DNA of 64,000 nt, taken from positions 1 to 64,000 of the forward strand of contig CBFFRQ010000200.1 of the NCBI GenBank assembly GCA_965644315.1. The letters run 5' to 3'. This document shows, in pieces, positions 22,643 to 35,100 of the stretch (position 1 is the stretch's first letter; the number at the start of each line of letters is the position of its first letter). The stretch is from Caecitellus pseudoparvulus (Eukaryota; Bigyra: Bicosoecida). The notes beneath the pieces were generated by a model. The model had not been told where the DNA came from and made no database searches. It worked only from the letters and a program-made list of their open reading frames with translations. Position numbers and translations under genes: made by a program.

Positions 22643-23300
22643 GGCTGGCCCCCCTGCACACGCGCTGTCACCGCAGGAGACGATGAAAGGATATTCGCGT
22701 GCACTCAGGTGTCCCAAAGACGTGATTTTTGCACAAATCGATCAAGTCCCTTTGGACGTAGCGTATGAAACTAAATTTAGATTATCGCTCTATGTTTCCT
22801 TCACCTGACATCCTTCGCAGGCCGGAACTTGTCCATAGCGGACGACGTGGCTAAGCACGTACTGTCGGATTGTCCACGCAACACGTGAGCTGCTGATCCT
22901 GAAAGCTTGTTCCAGCGGACATGCACGGCTGCCGGTGCTGGCATCCACCGCGATCGCGACCACGTGCAACTCACGCCACGGTGCAAGATTTGAAGAGAAT
23001 GCCCTCAGGGGTTCTGAAACATGAACTCGTGAGTGTGATGGCGAGTGCCTGTCACTCGTTCATGGTGGGGGGGCAGCGGCCGCGCCACAGTGCACTGGGG
23101 TGTGACGGGTTCTGCAGCACATTCCCTGCAACATCCTCTCACGAACAGCGCCCAGCCAGTTCAGGCCTGGCGGCACTTTCCCGGTGCACCGCAAAGCCCT
23201 GGAAGACGAAGCCCACTAAAGTTTGGATGGGCCCGCCCTTTCGCTTGCACGCAACTCCGTGGGCCTTTCCTTCGTTCACTCGCGAGGTGTGCTGGCTCGG
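22643..23300. promoter_or_regulatory. Divergent spacer with an AT-rich island
   Basis: These 658 bases lie between the large membrane protein (-) and the ABCC transporter (+). Bases about 22735-22800 are notably AT-rich against the GC-rich surroundings and could be a promoter core. Open frames here have no domain content. A short 5' UTR exon cannot be excluded (GTGAGTGTG at 23029 resembles a donor). Confidence 0.4.
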
Positions 23301-26300
23301 ATGGATCCCACCAAGTCAGCGAGCCCCAGCGGCAAGTCTGAGCCGGACCCCTCCGAGCACCACTTTAGCAAATGTGCGAGGGCCTCTCACTACTTTTGCT
23401 AGCTATGCTATCGCACCTGTCGTGATTTCCCGCCTGCCGCAGTGCTGGAGCGTTCCTCGTGCTGTGGATCTGCATTGTGAGTGCGGCGTGCCTTGTCCCA
23501 AGTTCCGCTGCTGCGTCATACACACTGCTTCCGTCGCCTTGGCCCGCCTGCCTGCCCCTGAACTGTGCTGAACCAGCCTCGTCTCTTTCTTACAGTCTAT
23601 GGTTCCTGAATCCGTTGCTTCGGGCTGGAGCAGCCAAGCCTTTGGAGGCTGAGGACATCGGGCCAGTTCCGGAGGCAGATGGGGTGGAGGTGCTGTACCC
23701 AAGGTTTGTGCAGCTGTGGGAGGAGGAGAAGGCGCGTGCCGAGGCGGCGGGGGCTCCGGAGAGTGCACGCCTCACAAGGGTCCTGTGCAGCACGGTGGGC
23801 ACTTGTCGCATTGTCTCTGCCGTGCTGCTGTACGTCGTTGGCGCTTTGCTTGGCTTCGCTGGGCCGCTGCTGTTGGAGGTGCTGGTGAAGCACTTCACGC
23901 GGGAGGAAGTGCTGTCAACGCTGAACCTGTGGCTGGCTGTCTGCGCGACGCTGGTGGCCCCTGTCCTGTCGAGCGTGCTGCTGGCCCACCACAATGTCCT
24001 CGCATCACGCGCTGGCATCGGCGTGAAGACTGCGCTCAGCGTCGCCATCTTCAACAAGTCCCTGCGCATGGCATCCACGGCAGGGCGTGACACGGGCGCG
24101 ATCGTGACGCGCATGAGTGTGGACGCAGAGGCGTTTGTCCAGTTTGCCTTCTTTGCCGTGATGGTGTTCGTGTCGCCGCTGCAGATCGCCGGGGCGCTGC
24201 TGCTCATCCACGTGCAGGTTGGCGACGCCATGTTCTTCGGTCTGCTCCTGCTCCTCGCGCTGATGCCGCTGAACATCATCATCTTCACCATCCTCAAGCG
24301 AGCGCGTGACGCGTCCCTGACGCTGGCCGAGGCGCGAGTGAAGATCACCAACGAGGTCCTGCAGGGCATTCGCGTGCTCAAGTACTACGCGTGGGAAGCG
24401 GCGTTCGGCAAGCTCATCGAGGACATCCGAGACGAAGAGCTCACACACATTGCACGGGGTGCATACGCAGGGGCTGTGGGCTTTTCTGCTATCTTGCTGT
24501 CTACCCCTGTCTTGTTGCCAGTTGTCATCTTCGCTGCGTACACCCGCATGCACGACGGCGGCGTTGGGGCGGCAGATGCCACTGTGGGGGTCACCGGCAC
24601 AGTGACTGCGGGTGGAGACGTCGACTTTGACGTGACTTCATCCTCTGTTGACTTCGCGACGGAGGGCGTCTTGACTGCTGCGCGCGCCTTCACCACCATC
24701 TCCCTGCTGAACCTTCTGCGCTTCCCCTTCGCCTTCTTGCCCCTGGGCCTGCAGCAGTGGATCCAGGCTTCTGTCTCCCTGCGTCGCATTAAGGAGCTCC
24801 TGTTCCTGCCCGAAACGCAGGAGCCTTCCAAGGTGGATGCGGAGACAGTGGGCGATGCAGCCATCGTCCTGGCAGATGCCCAGTTCCGGTGGGACTCCCC
24901 CCCCAAACTCAGCCCAGGCCCGAGCGGCAAAGGTGGCAAGGAGGGCAAGCCCGGACAGCCCGCCACTGCGCCTGGCAGCAAGGCAGAGTCTGAGGATGTC
25001 AAGCAGGACGCCGGTGAGGATGGAGCCGTGGACAGCTCACCTGCTGCGCCGGCCGTGTCAGGTCCGGTGCTGTCTGGTATCAACTTGGAGGTGCGGCGTG
25101 GGGAGCTGCTGGCCATTGTGGGTGCCGTCGGCAGCGGGAAGAGCTCCATGGTGGCTGCCTTGCTTGGGGAGCTGCACCGCGAGGAGGGGGTGCACGAGAT
25201 TCACGGCAGTGTCGCATTCGCCGCGCAGCAGCCCTGGATCATCAACGCAACTTTGAAGGAGAACGTCCTCTTCGGGGATGATGCCGTGCCACCTGAGCGG
25301 TACAGGGGCACAATTTACTCCTGTGCCATGAACTCAGACCTGAAGCAGCTGCCCCGCGGGGATGCCAGTGAAATCGGCGCGCGGGGTGTGAACCTGAGTG
25401 GCGGGCAGAAAGCACGTGTGTCACTGGCACGGGCCGTGCTGTCTGACCGGGACATTGTGGTGATGGACGATGTCCTTTCGGCGGTGGATGCGCACGTTGG
25501 CAAGCACTTGTTCCACGTGTGCATTCGGGGGAGGGATGGGCCCAACCCACAGGAGGAGTCTGTGGCCATGGCCCCGCACGGCGTGACCCCCGTGGACCTC
25601 ACGGGGAAGACCCGCATCCTCGTCACCAACGCCATCAACGTCCTGCAGCACTGTGACCGTGTCGTGGTCATGGAGCCGCCGACAGCCCAGGGAGCAGCAG
25701 GCGCGGATGGCGCCGTGGCGCTGTCACCTGCCACCATCCGCGCTGTGGGCACGTATGCAGAGCTTGTGGCAGCTGGCGCCCTGCACGACCTGCAGCTGAC
25801 AGAGCTGGGGCAAGGGGCGGAGAGCGAGGGTGAGGAGGAGGAAGCAGGGGATGACGCTGGCGGCCAGGGAACTGGCGCAGCCTCCGACGCTGGGCCAGAC
25901 GCCGTGGAGGGTGGCGCAGCCCCAGGCAAGCCTGCTCCTCGACGGCGGGCATCCTCCCTGCACGAAGGGGAGAAGGCCGGGGAGGGCGAGGATCTGACGA
26001 CGCAGGAGGAGCGCGCGACGGGGCGGGTGCAGTCCGACATTTACTGCTGGTACATCTCCATGGTGGGCACGGGGGCGGTGGTGGCAATCTTGCTCGCAGC
26101 TGTTGTGGCACGAGTGGGAGAGCTGGCGGGACCGTACTGGGTCGCTGAGTGGTCGGAGGACTTCCGTGCAGCAGAAGACAGTGCCAAGGCCTCTGCCATC
26201 GCTGCAGCGACCTCGGCTGCTCAGGCAGCCGTGCGGAACATGTCCACAGGGGCTGCCATTGGCTCCACTGCGTCAGCGTCGGCATCAGCGTCTGTTGATG

Positions 26301-28066
26301 TGGACTTTGACGTGGAGTTCTACCTCATGGTGTACCTGGGCATCGGCCTAGGCTCAGTGGCCTTCATCACCCTGCGAGCTGTCATCATCGCCGTCGCGCG
26401 TCTGGCAGCGTCCAAAGTCGTGCACGGTGTGCTGTTGCAGAACGTGCTGCGTGCACCCATGGCGTTCTTCGACTCCACACCCGTCGGCCGAGTGTTGAAC
26501 CGCTTCTCTGCGGATTTGTCCAAGATTGATTCGTCCCTGGGACCTAGCTTGAGTCAGTTGCTCAGCACAGCCATGAACGTTGGCGGGGCGCTCATTGCGA
26601 TGGTGGTGTCCACTTCGGGCATTTTCGCAGCCCTTCTGGTGCCCGTCATGGTGGCATACTACTACATCCAGGGCTTTTACCGCCGCACATCGACGGAGTT
26701 GAAGCGCTTGGAGTCAGTGTCGCGGTCCCCCATTTACTCCTCCTTCTCGCAGGCGCTGGACGGCGTGTCCACCATCCGTGCGTTTGGCGCACAAGATCAG
26801 TTCCGGAGCGGGCACAAGGACCGCGTGGATGCCAACAACGCCTTCCTTCTCACGTCCATGTATGCAAGTAATTGGCTGGCTGTGCACTTGGACATGCTGG
26901 GAGCCCTTGTCACGTTCTTCATCGCCGCAGTGGCAGCTGGCACGGGGGACTTGCTGCCTGCCGGGTGGGTGGCGGTGGCCCTCACGCTGTCCTCCTCCGA
27001 GCTGACGGGCTTCCTCAAGCACATGGTGCGCATGGTGGCCGTGGTGGAGGCCGAGATGAACTCTGTGGAACGCCTCAAGGTGTATACAGAGGGCATCTCC
27101 CAGGAAGCCCCTGCTGACGAACCCAAGCTGGGTGTGGAACAGGGCGGTGAGGCTTGGCCCACTGCCGGGGAGGTGGTGTTCCAGGACCTCCGCTTGCGCT
27201 ATGGGGAGTACTACCGGGAATCAGACAAGCTGCCTGCCGGCCTGCTACCGGCGCCAGGCCCAGATGCGACGGCTGTCACTGTGGTCGACAAGGGTGACGT
27301 GGTGGACCGGCGTGGGCCGGAGGTGTTGAAGGGCGTGACGTTCACAGCTGCGCCAGGGCAGAAGGTGGGCGTCATTGGCCGCACAGGGGCAGGCAAGAGC
27401 AGCCTCATGGTGGCGTTGTTCCGCCTTGTGGAGGCGTCAGGCGGCAGCATCACCATCGACGGCGTGGACATTGCCAAGGTGGGCCTGCACACTGTCCGCA
27501 GGGCACTGGCCATCATCCCCCAGGACCCTGTCATGTTCTCCACCACCCTGCGGCAGAATCTGGACCCCTTCGAGGAGTACACAGATGCCCAGGTGTCCGA
27601 GGCACTGGAGTTGGTGGGCCTGCCCACTGCCTCCAAGTACGGTCTGGGCCACGCCATCCAGGAGGGGGGCGCGAACCTGTCGGTGGGTGAGCGGCAGCTG
27701 TGCTGCATTGCACGCGCCCTGCTGCGCAAGCCACGCATCCTGGTGCTGGACGAGGCGACGGCATCTGTGGACCAGGTCACAGACTCCCGCATCCAGACCA
27801 TGATCCGGACGCACTTTGCGACGGCGACGGTGCTCACCATCGCGCACCGCCTGGAGACCATCATGGACTACGACAAGGTGCTGGTCATGGAGGCAGGCCG
27901 CGTGGCAGAGGAGGGTACCCCTGCCGCGCTCCTGAGGTCAGGCGGGCACCTGGCCGAGATGGTGGCTGCGACAGGGGAGAGTGCCAGCGCACTGGCTGCC
28001 ATGGCCGCAGCAGCAGAGGCTGCGGCGGGGGGCGTGTCCAGCGAGGCAGTGGCAGTGGAGGCTTGA
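23301..28066 (+). CDS. ABC transporter, subfamily C (MRP type), about 1525 aa
   Basis: Exons 23301-23373, 23443-23476 (34 bases) and 23596-28066 join in phase, giving the typical ABCC entry motif FLWFLNPLLRAGAAKPLEAED near residue 36. TMD1 spans roughly 90-430. NBD1 has Walker A GAVGSGKSS (about 545), signature LSGGQKARVSLARA (about 636) and Walker B IVVMDDVLSAVD. TMD2 spans about 850-1190. NBD2 has Walker A GRTGAGKSS (about 1298), LSVGERQLCCIARALLRKP (about 1397) and ILVLDEATASVD. It is a full transporter without the extra TMD0, probably exporting glutathione conjugates or other organic anions across the plasma or vacuolar membrane. Oddities are a charged Gly/Lys/Pro insert before NBD1, a Glu/Gly-rich linker before TMD2, and two extracytoplasmic-looking inserts that both contain VDFDV. 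Confidence 0.95.
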
Positions 28067-28068
28067 GC

Positions 28069-28080
28069 AATGCATGCATT
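28069..28080. terminator. Palindromic AATGCATGCATT shared by two convergent genes
   Basis: This perfect 12-base palindrome begins 2 bases after the ABCC stop at 28066 and ends 26 bases beyond the RGS-like gene's stop at 28107. It offers AATGCA to each strand. An identical palindrome occurs at 35563. Inferred bidirectional 3'-end signal. Confidence 0.5.
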
Positions 28081-28106
28081 GGAGCAGGCGCCGGGCTCGG
28101 TGCGGG

Positions 28107-31100
28107 TCACACGTGGCGTGCCAGGGTCACGCTGCCGCCTGCCTTCTCCGAGCCTGAAGAGGACACTGCCGGGAGCCAGCCGTGCAGGGAGCCGCCGCCG
28201 CCCGCCAGCCGCGACTTGTGCTTGGCTCTGAGCCGCAGCAGGCCCAGGCGCCGGCCCACGTCACTCTCGAACAGGGATGGAAGGACGTTCACATCCACCA
28301 GCTTCAGCACCTCCACCAGGGCTTCGTCCAGGAGGCATGCCAGGCGCAGCGTCGTGTCCAGCTGCACTTGCACCACTGCCTGTGGGTCTAAGCCTTGGCG
28401 CGAAACGGCCGCCGTCTCGGCAAGCGTGCTGGGCACCGGCGCTGTGGAGAAGACCCTTCCCCTGCGCTGGGCTGCAGGTGTGACAGCGCCCACCTGCAGC
28501 CCATCCAGGACTTCGGGTCCACACACGGCGCTGGCTTCGTGCAACGTGCGAGCACGCAGGGCGGAGGACACGTTCACCTCCAACGGCGCGCCTTGCACCA
28601 GGAAGGTCTTCAGCAGGCCCTGCACCATCTGCCGTGTGCTGGTTGGGGACAGGCGGGGCAGTGCCGCGCCGTGCTTGGTCAGCGGCGCGAAGCGCAGCTC
28701 CAAGCCACTCACCCTGCGAAGGGCTTCCCCGTACAACGCTGAGCCAATGTCAGAGATGCTGCCTGCAGGGCCAAAGGCACTCAGACTGCCTGTGCCCAAC
28801 TGGCGGGCGAGGGTGACGCCTGCCATCCAGGAGCCACCCCCCTCAACTTCGTGTCGGGGAGGGCGGCTGGACTGTGGTGAGGGTGTTGGTGGGGCTGCTG
28901 GGTTTGCAGTGGCAGCAGCCATGGCGCGGTCAGGTGAGCGAGGTGGAGCTTGGGGCTGCTGGGGGGCAGCGGGGGTGGTGGTGGCCGTGCCGCTGCCCCC
29001 GTCTGAGCTGGAAGCACCCGCTCGGTGCAGGTACTGCGGTGAAAACAGGTTCAACCCGGCAGCAAACGTCGCCCGGGCAGCTCCGGCGCCTGAGGCAGTG
29101 GGCCAGCGTGTTCTTGGCTGGGGCAGCGCTGCAGCTGCTGGGCTGGAGCTGGGAGGTAGCTTGTGCTTGTCCACGAGCCCCAACCACACACACAGCTGCG
29201 GGCTCGGCAGCACAGTCACGGGGTCTGTGGTGGATGGGGCGGAGTGCTGGCCACTTCCTGGCACGACGAACGAGTCTGACGCGGAAGACACGTCACGGGC
29301 AGCAGCCGAAAAGGCGCCGTACGCAATGGCCAGGCGGCGCTTGTACTCCCTCACGGCCACGATAAAGTCCACCAGCTCTGGGCACAGACAGGAGCGACTG
29401 TGGTGGCGGAGGATGAGACACGCTTCCGGGTGCATGATGACTGCTGGCAGGGTCCACACTGCCGCCAGGGCTTGTGGGTTGCTGCGCTTCACGCGAGCGG
29501 CCTCCCACAGACTGAGCTTGCGGGTGGCAAGGGACGCCTCCTCCTCACTGCTTTCAGATGCGGGGGAGGCGGTCCCGCCCTTGTCAGCATCGCCAGCTGC
29601 GGAGGGAGCCGCTGCCTCGTCGTCTTCTGTTGTTACACACAGCAGCCACGCCAAGCCCCGCATGAACGCAGACTCATACACACTGGAGCTGCCCGAAGTG
29701 TCCATCGCGCTCTGCACGAGAACCTCCTCATCTTCCCCGTCTGAGCCCTGTTCCGCGCCGCCTGAGCTGCTGGTCGCGTCGGCCAGCTTCTCCACAGCTC
29801 GCATGGCGTTCTGCGTCACTGACAGCAGCTGCTGCTGCGCAGGTGACAGCCGCTGCAAGAATAAGCGTACGGCGTGCACCTCCCCGTCCAGTTCTCCTGA
29901 CCGCAGGACGCTGGGCACGCACATGGGCGTGCCGTCTGTGGCACACAGCACAGCCTCCTCACTCGCATCGACAGAGTCACCTGCAGCCTCTGTGCTACCT
30001 CGACAGCAAGGACAGAACAGCGCAGGTGAGTGCTGGTGAGTCCCCAGCAGTCCCGACCACACGACACCTGCGGCTGCGTACGCGTGGAAATCACAGCAGC
30101 GCAGGGCCAGCGGCCGCCACAACACACACGGCACTTCGTCACGGCTTGTGGTGGCGGGGCCAGAGCTGTCATCCACCATGACCCCCTGCTGTACACTAGG
30201 GCCCGCTAGGTAACGGTCACCAGCTGTGTCTCCCTGTCCAGGCGCACAGCAGGTGTGTGGGGTGCAAACCCGCTGGCAGTTGCAACGGCGGCAGAGCGGA
30301 CAGGCAGCATGCAGCCCCACAGAGCAGGTGAGGCCGTCCACCGTGGAGTCATAGGCCCACCATGCGCGTGTGGGGACTCCTTCTGGGCCCTGGCACCTGC
30401 AGCACGCCGGACAGGGGCCCCTGCAGCAAGCGTGTCGCAGCCACCAAGCTACCGCATCGTGCGGCCCGCAACACGCTCCCAGCACCATGGGCGGCAGCTG
30501 GCGATAGGGCGAAAAGTGCAGCCCCGTGCCTTTCTTGGCGCCCAGCAACGCCCGCCAAGCGGCAGCGTCAAAGCTGGGCCCGGGCGCAGGCGTGGCGGTG
30601 GGTGAGGGGGGCGGTCGGAAGGCTGCAGCCACAGCGACCCCCGCTTCGTCCCGACAAGCTACGCGGAGCGCTGAGAGGCCGAGGGAGAGACGAGCATGCT
30701 GCTCCTGCAGGTGCTGGAGGCGGGGCGTGCGAGGCAGGCTCTTGGCGTCCAGGATGAAGGGCCAGTACCACGAGGCAGCCGACGCGACCATAACGAATGT
30801 GACCGTGTTCAGGATATGTGAGGGGCAGTGGTAGTTCAGCTGTCGCACAGTCGCGGAGACGGGCGCGGTGAAGGCGATGGTGAGCTGGAAGGGCACCACC
30901 ACTATCGCCACTGCCATGGTGATGGCCAGCTCCCGCGCGATGTTGTACTGGTCTGTGATGCGGTGTTGGATGAAGAGGCGCACGAGCCAGATGATGCCCC
31001 CTCCGTACACCTGTGAGGGCGGGGACCGGGGCGGGTGGTGATCCGTGGCAGTCGCAAGCAAGGTGCCCTTTGCGCGGGGAACGCACGGCCAGGGAAATGA

Positions 31101-31751
31101 AGATGGGCACCGAGTCCCAGCCGCCGAAAACGAAGCAGCTGCGCCTGTCCCAGCGACCCGCTTCCAACGACAACTGCAATGCCACACCTAAGACGCAGCA
31201 CACCAGCTGCAGCGCCAGGGCAATGTATGGATTCCTGTGCAGTGTGGCGGCAGGCAGTGAGTGCGGGAATGCGTCGCTGTAGGTGCTGGGGCAGGCGTCG
31301 CCGTGCCGCTGTGCGGCCTGCAAAACCCCGGCGAAACGCCCACTCACCAACCAGCGACTAGCCAGCCGTAACGAGGGCGAAGGCGGGGCTCAAACAGCAC
31401 CGCCAAGCGAAGTCCCCTCCAAATGTAGAACCAGCCCAGGGGCGGCACAAAGTAGGGCATGAAGAGGATGGCTCGGCAGAAGGCCGGGTGCCCAACAGCT
31501 TCATCGCCAAGCATGCCCGTGCGGGAAGCCTCGTAACTCCACACGATCACGCCCAGCGCGGCAATGTACCCGTGTGTCAGGGGCACAGACCACCACAGCC
31601 GCTTGCCTGGGTCGCACGGCAGGCGCCGCCCGCTCACCAGCGCCCGCTGGCAGCAGACATAGGCGGCAAACACGCAAGCAAACCCCGCTGTCGCAGCGAC
31701 CAGCAGCAGGAGCGTCTTCGCGGAGACGCTGGGCTGCGCAGGGGCCTCCAT
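28107..31751 (-). CDS. Seven-transmembrane protein with C-terminal RGS-like segments, about 1151 aa
   Basis: Exons 31751-31348, 31234-31087 and 31010-28107 (phases 2 and 0). The N-terminal 290 residues hold about seven hydrophobic helices, including TLLLLVAATAGFACVFAAYV, AILFMPYFVPPLGWFYIW, NPYIALALQLVCCVLGVAL and ILNTVTFVMVASAASWYWPF. This layout recalls plant AtRGS1 and other protist 7TM-RGS proteins. In the cytosolic part, SRSCLCPELVDFIVAVREYK (about residue 720) resembles the first RGS helices, and a later stretch near 1070-1105 (LACLLDEALVEVLKLVDVNV then LPSLFESDVGRRL) resembles the last ones, with a long low-complexity insert between. A Cys-rich patch lies around 370-440. The inferred role is a receptor-like GTPase-accelerating protein for a G-alpha subunit. 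The 7TM part is clear and the RGS assignment is moderate. Confidence 0.7.
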
Positions 31752-32135
31752 GGCACCGCAGAGCGAAGAGATACAAGGCGGGTGCATGGGTTGTTAGTGC
31801 GTGCGTGCGGCGCTGGGCGTCGCGGAGGCACCGCGCAGACTCCGCTGCGTGTCTCTTTCGTTTTGCGCAGCCGGCATGACAGCGCTTGATGTGCTGGGTG
31901 TGGCGCTGCGCCCATGTCACGCTCGTGGCAGCTGCACCCCCCTGCACGGGCAGGGGTGCCCCAGTCGGCCTACTATCACAATGCCGCGGGGTTGCCACAT
32001 TCGTTCTTGTTTCCATGCCTACCTTCAGGCACGGCAGGGAAGGCCAAGTTCCCGACCTCGTACTGCAGCTGTTGTTTCCTGCACACACTTCGAAGGGCCA
32101 GGCCGCAGGCCAGCCTGACGTGTCGTTTGCACAGC
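31752..32135. promoter_or_regulatory. Divergent spacer between the 7TM-RGS-like gene and the PPR-like gene
   Basis: This 384-base spacer must drive both genes. The PPR-like frame is open upstream of its chosen ATG back to about 31914 but without an upstream ATG. No recognisable core promoter motif was seen. Confidence 0.4.
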
Positions 32136-35100
32136 ATGGCAGCGATTCGACAGATCGCCCTGCGAGTGCTACACAGGGGCAATGGACACCTGGGATGCTT
32201 AACCCTGTGGCCTGCAGCGCTGCGAAGCCACGCTTGCCATGGTCATGTTCCGCACATGTCCACAGCAAGCGCTGCTCCTCGCAGCATGGTGCAGGTTCTG
32301 GGGGAACTGGGTCAATTCCTAAGGAATGGGAGTGCTACAAACGGAAAATGCTCAGCCCCTTCGGTTGCAGGCGTCGTGGAAGCCGCAAAGCGCTGTGACG
32401 GGCAAGGGCTCCAGGAGGCTGCGGAAATTGCGAGGCACCCCGACACGCTGGCCGCTCACCGCGTCGCAGCCCATGCCGCTGTGGCAGTGTCTGGGCTGAG
32501 GGCAGGCGCTAGCTCTACTGAACAGGCCGAGGGACTGAAGTCCATGTCTGCTCTGCTGTGGGCCATTCGTGGGGAGCGAGGGCAGTCCATGCGCAACGCA
32601 CGCTTGGCAGGCGCATTCCAAGAGGCGCTGCCCCACGCCTCGGCAGCCTTCCTGGCGCCCATCCTGGACGCCCACAGTGCAGGCGAGGGTACTTTCAACA
32701 CGCTGCAGGCTTCCCTCCGCCTCGTGCTGCCACTGCACGAAGCAGGGTCTCAGGCACCGCCTGCAACGCCAGACGACGTTTTGCAAGCTTGCTGCGTGGT
32801 GCTGGCTGAGGGCAGTGGGCACTGCCTGCCCACCGCTGCGCCTGGCACCGCCCAGGCTCTTGCACAGGACCTCATTGCGGCGGGCACGGGTCGAACCTGC
32901 GCCGCATCGTGGAGTGCCGCGGGCCTCACTGCCTGGCTGTCCGCTCTGTCAGAGCTCTCGCCACACGCCACTCCCAGCGCCCCCGCCGCAGCGGTGGAAG
33001 CAGTTGTGACTGCCGCACAGCAGCAGCCGGCGGACGTTCAGGTGGAGCACTTTGCACTGGCCGCTGCCTGCTTGGTACGAGGGGGGCTGCACACCCCCTC
33101 AACCCCCGATGCCATTGTCGAGCTGTGCACGGTGCTGGCAGAGTGGTCTGGCATCCTGCACCCACAGGGCACTGCAGCCGCTGCCCTTCGACCAGTGGAT
33201 GCCGCCGCTGCACCACACGTGTTGGGGAACCTGCTGGTGATGGCTGCAGAGGGCGCTTCAGAGAGCTCCCACGCCACACGGGCATCAGCCCTGGCTGACT
33301 CGCTGCAGCCCTTTCTGACTGCTCCCCAGGCGCCAACAGCACTGTCCCCACTGTGGGACGCTGCTTTAGGCGCGTTTGTCGCCTGGACAGCCCCCGCCCA
33401 CCTCGCTGAGCTCATGCAGACCCTGGCCAGCAGGGGCCTGCGGTGCTCCACGGCTGGCTTGCGAGCTGTCGTTGCCGCACGGGGGACAGCCAGCCAACGG
33501 GCGTTCGAGCTCAAGGCACACCTGGCCGATCCGGCGTCACTGCCCTTTCCACCTCCGGAAGGCCAAGGCGCCCTGCAAGGCGCCGCTGCAGACATTGAGG
33601 GGCAGGCCTTGGCTCCTCCGCTGCGCATGCTGCCTGAGGGGGGGGCGGGCGCAGGTGTGGCTTCGCAGGCACTTGAGAGCGGTGCAATTGGGGGCATTGA
33701 AAAGGGTTTGACGGCGGTGTTCCACCCCCCCCCTCAGAGGCAAGGGTCGAGGGGGAGTCCTGCACTGGCCCCAGTGGCCAGCGGCGGCCAACCTGCCAAG
33801 CCACCCACACCACCCCTACCCCCTGCCAAGGCGCCTCTCAGCGTCAAGTTCACCCAAGACCAGTGGCAGACAGTGCTGGCCGGCGCACTGGCCATCACTG
33901 CCCACCCCCTGGCTGTGCTGGAGGCAGCTCAGACAGAGCTGCACGGGGGATCTGAGGCCAGCGCTGATGCGCGGCTGAAGTCCACTGGCGCCACTGTGGC
34001 TGCCACTGCGCCCTGGGCAGAGGCGCAGTACTGCCAAGGCATTGCTGCCCTAGCAGTGCATGCTGGGCAGCTGGCAGTGGAGGCGGCTGTGGCGCCTGCT
34101 ACGACTGCTGCCACGACCGGACAGGGCAGCGGCGTGCCCCCCCCCTCCTCCCGCCCCACCTCCAGCACAGCCCACGCCCTGCGCCTGGGCATGCTGCCAG
34201 GACACGTGCCCTCGTGCCACAGGGGGCCTGCCAGCCAGGGCCCCTTTCCCTCTGACGCAGAGGTGTGGGCACCGGGCCTGCCTGTTGCACAGTCGCCGCC
34301 TGGTTTGGCTGCCCTGTGGGGTGGCGCCACCACCGCCCCAGAGACCGCCCTCGCCACTGACCTCCGCATTGTCCTGGCGGCGGCCGGCGCTGCCGGGGAT
34401 GTGAAGCGGGCTGTGCAGGTGGGGGATGTGCTGGGCGCCTTGCCCGGCGGCCTCACCAGTGGCGACTTCGAAGGCCTGCTGCATGCCTGTGAGCGAGCAA
34501 GGCAGCCCAACCGCGCAGATGCGCTGCTGGCAGCGATGAAGACCGCGACTGGCGGCATCACGCCCACTGCTGTCGCGAGCACTGTGGGTGCCCACCTGGA
34601 CAGTGGCAATGCGTACGCTGGAATGGCACACCTCATGACCGCGTCCACGGCAGGCATGGCCCTGCCCGAGCGTGTGTACTGGGCGGCAATGGATGCCTGT
34701 GGTGACGCAGACGCCGTGGGAGCTGTGCTGGATGCACTGCAGGCGGGTGTGGAGGCGGGGCATGCGCGCCTGGCAGCGGTGCTGGGGCGCCTACACCCGC
34801 GTGGCAACATTAACGTCACCGGGCTGGGGGGTGGCGCTGCCCGGTGTGTGGTGTGGGACACGCTGCGTGCCCTGCGGCGGGCAGCCGAGCTGGGGCAGGA
34901 CGTGCCTAGCCAGCTGCGCTTGCACCACCGGCCCCGCCAAGCTGAGCCGTTGGAGGGCACGCTGCTGTCCCTGGACCCGCCTCTGCACAGCATCCAGCGC
35001 GTGTCGGCGTCAGGCCTGCCCTACCGGTGGGTGCCTCGCGAGAGCTGGTTGGCCTGGCTCACCACCCCCGCTGCCATGGACGAGGAGGGCGAGGCCTGGG

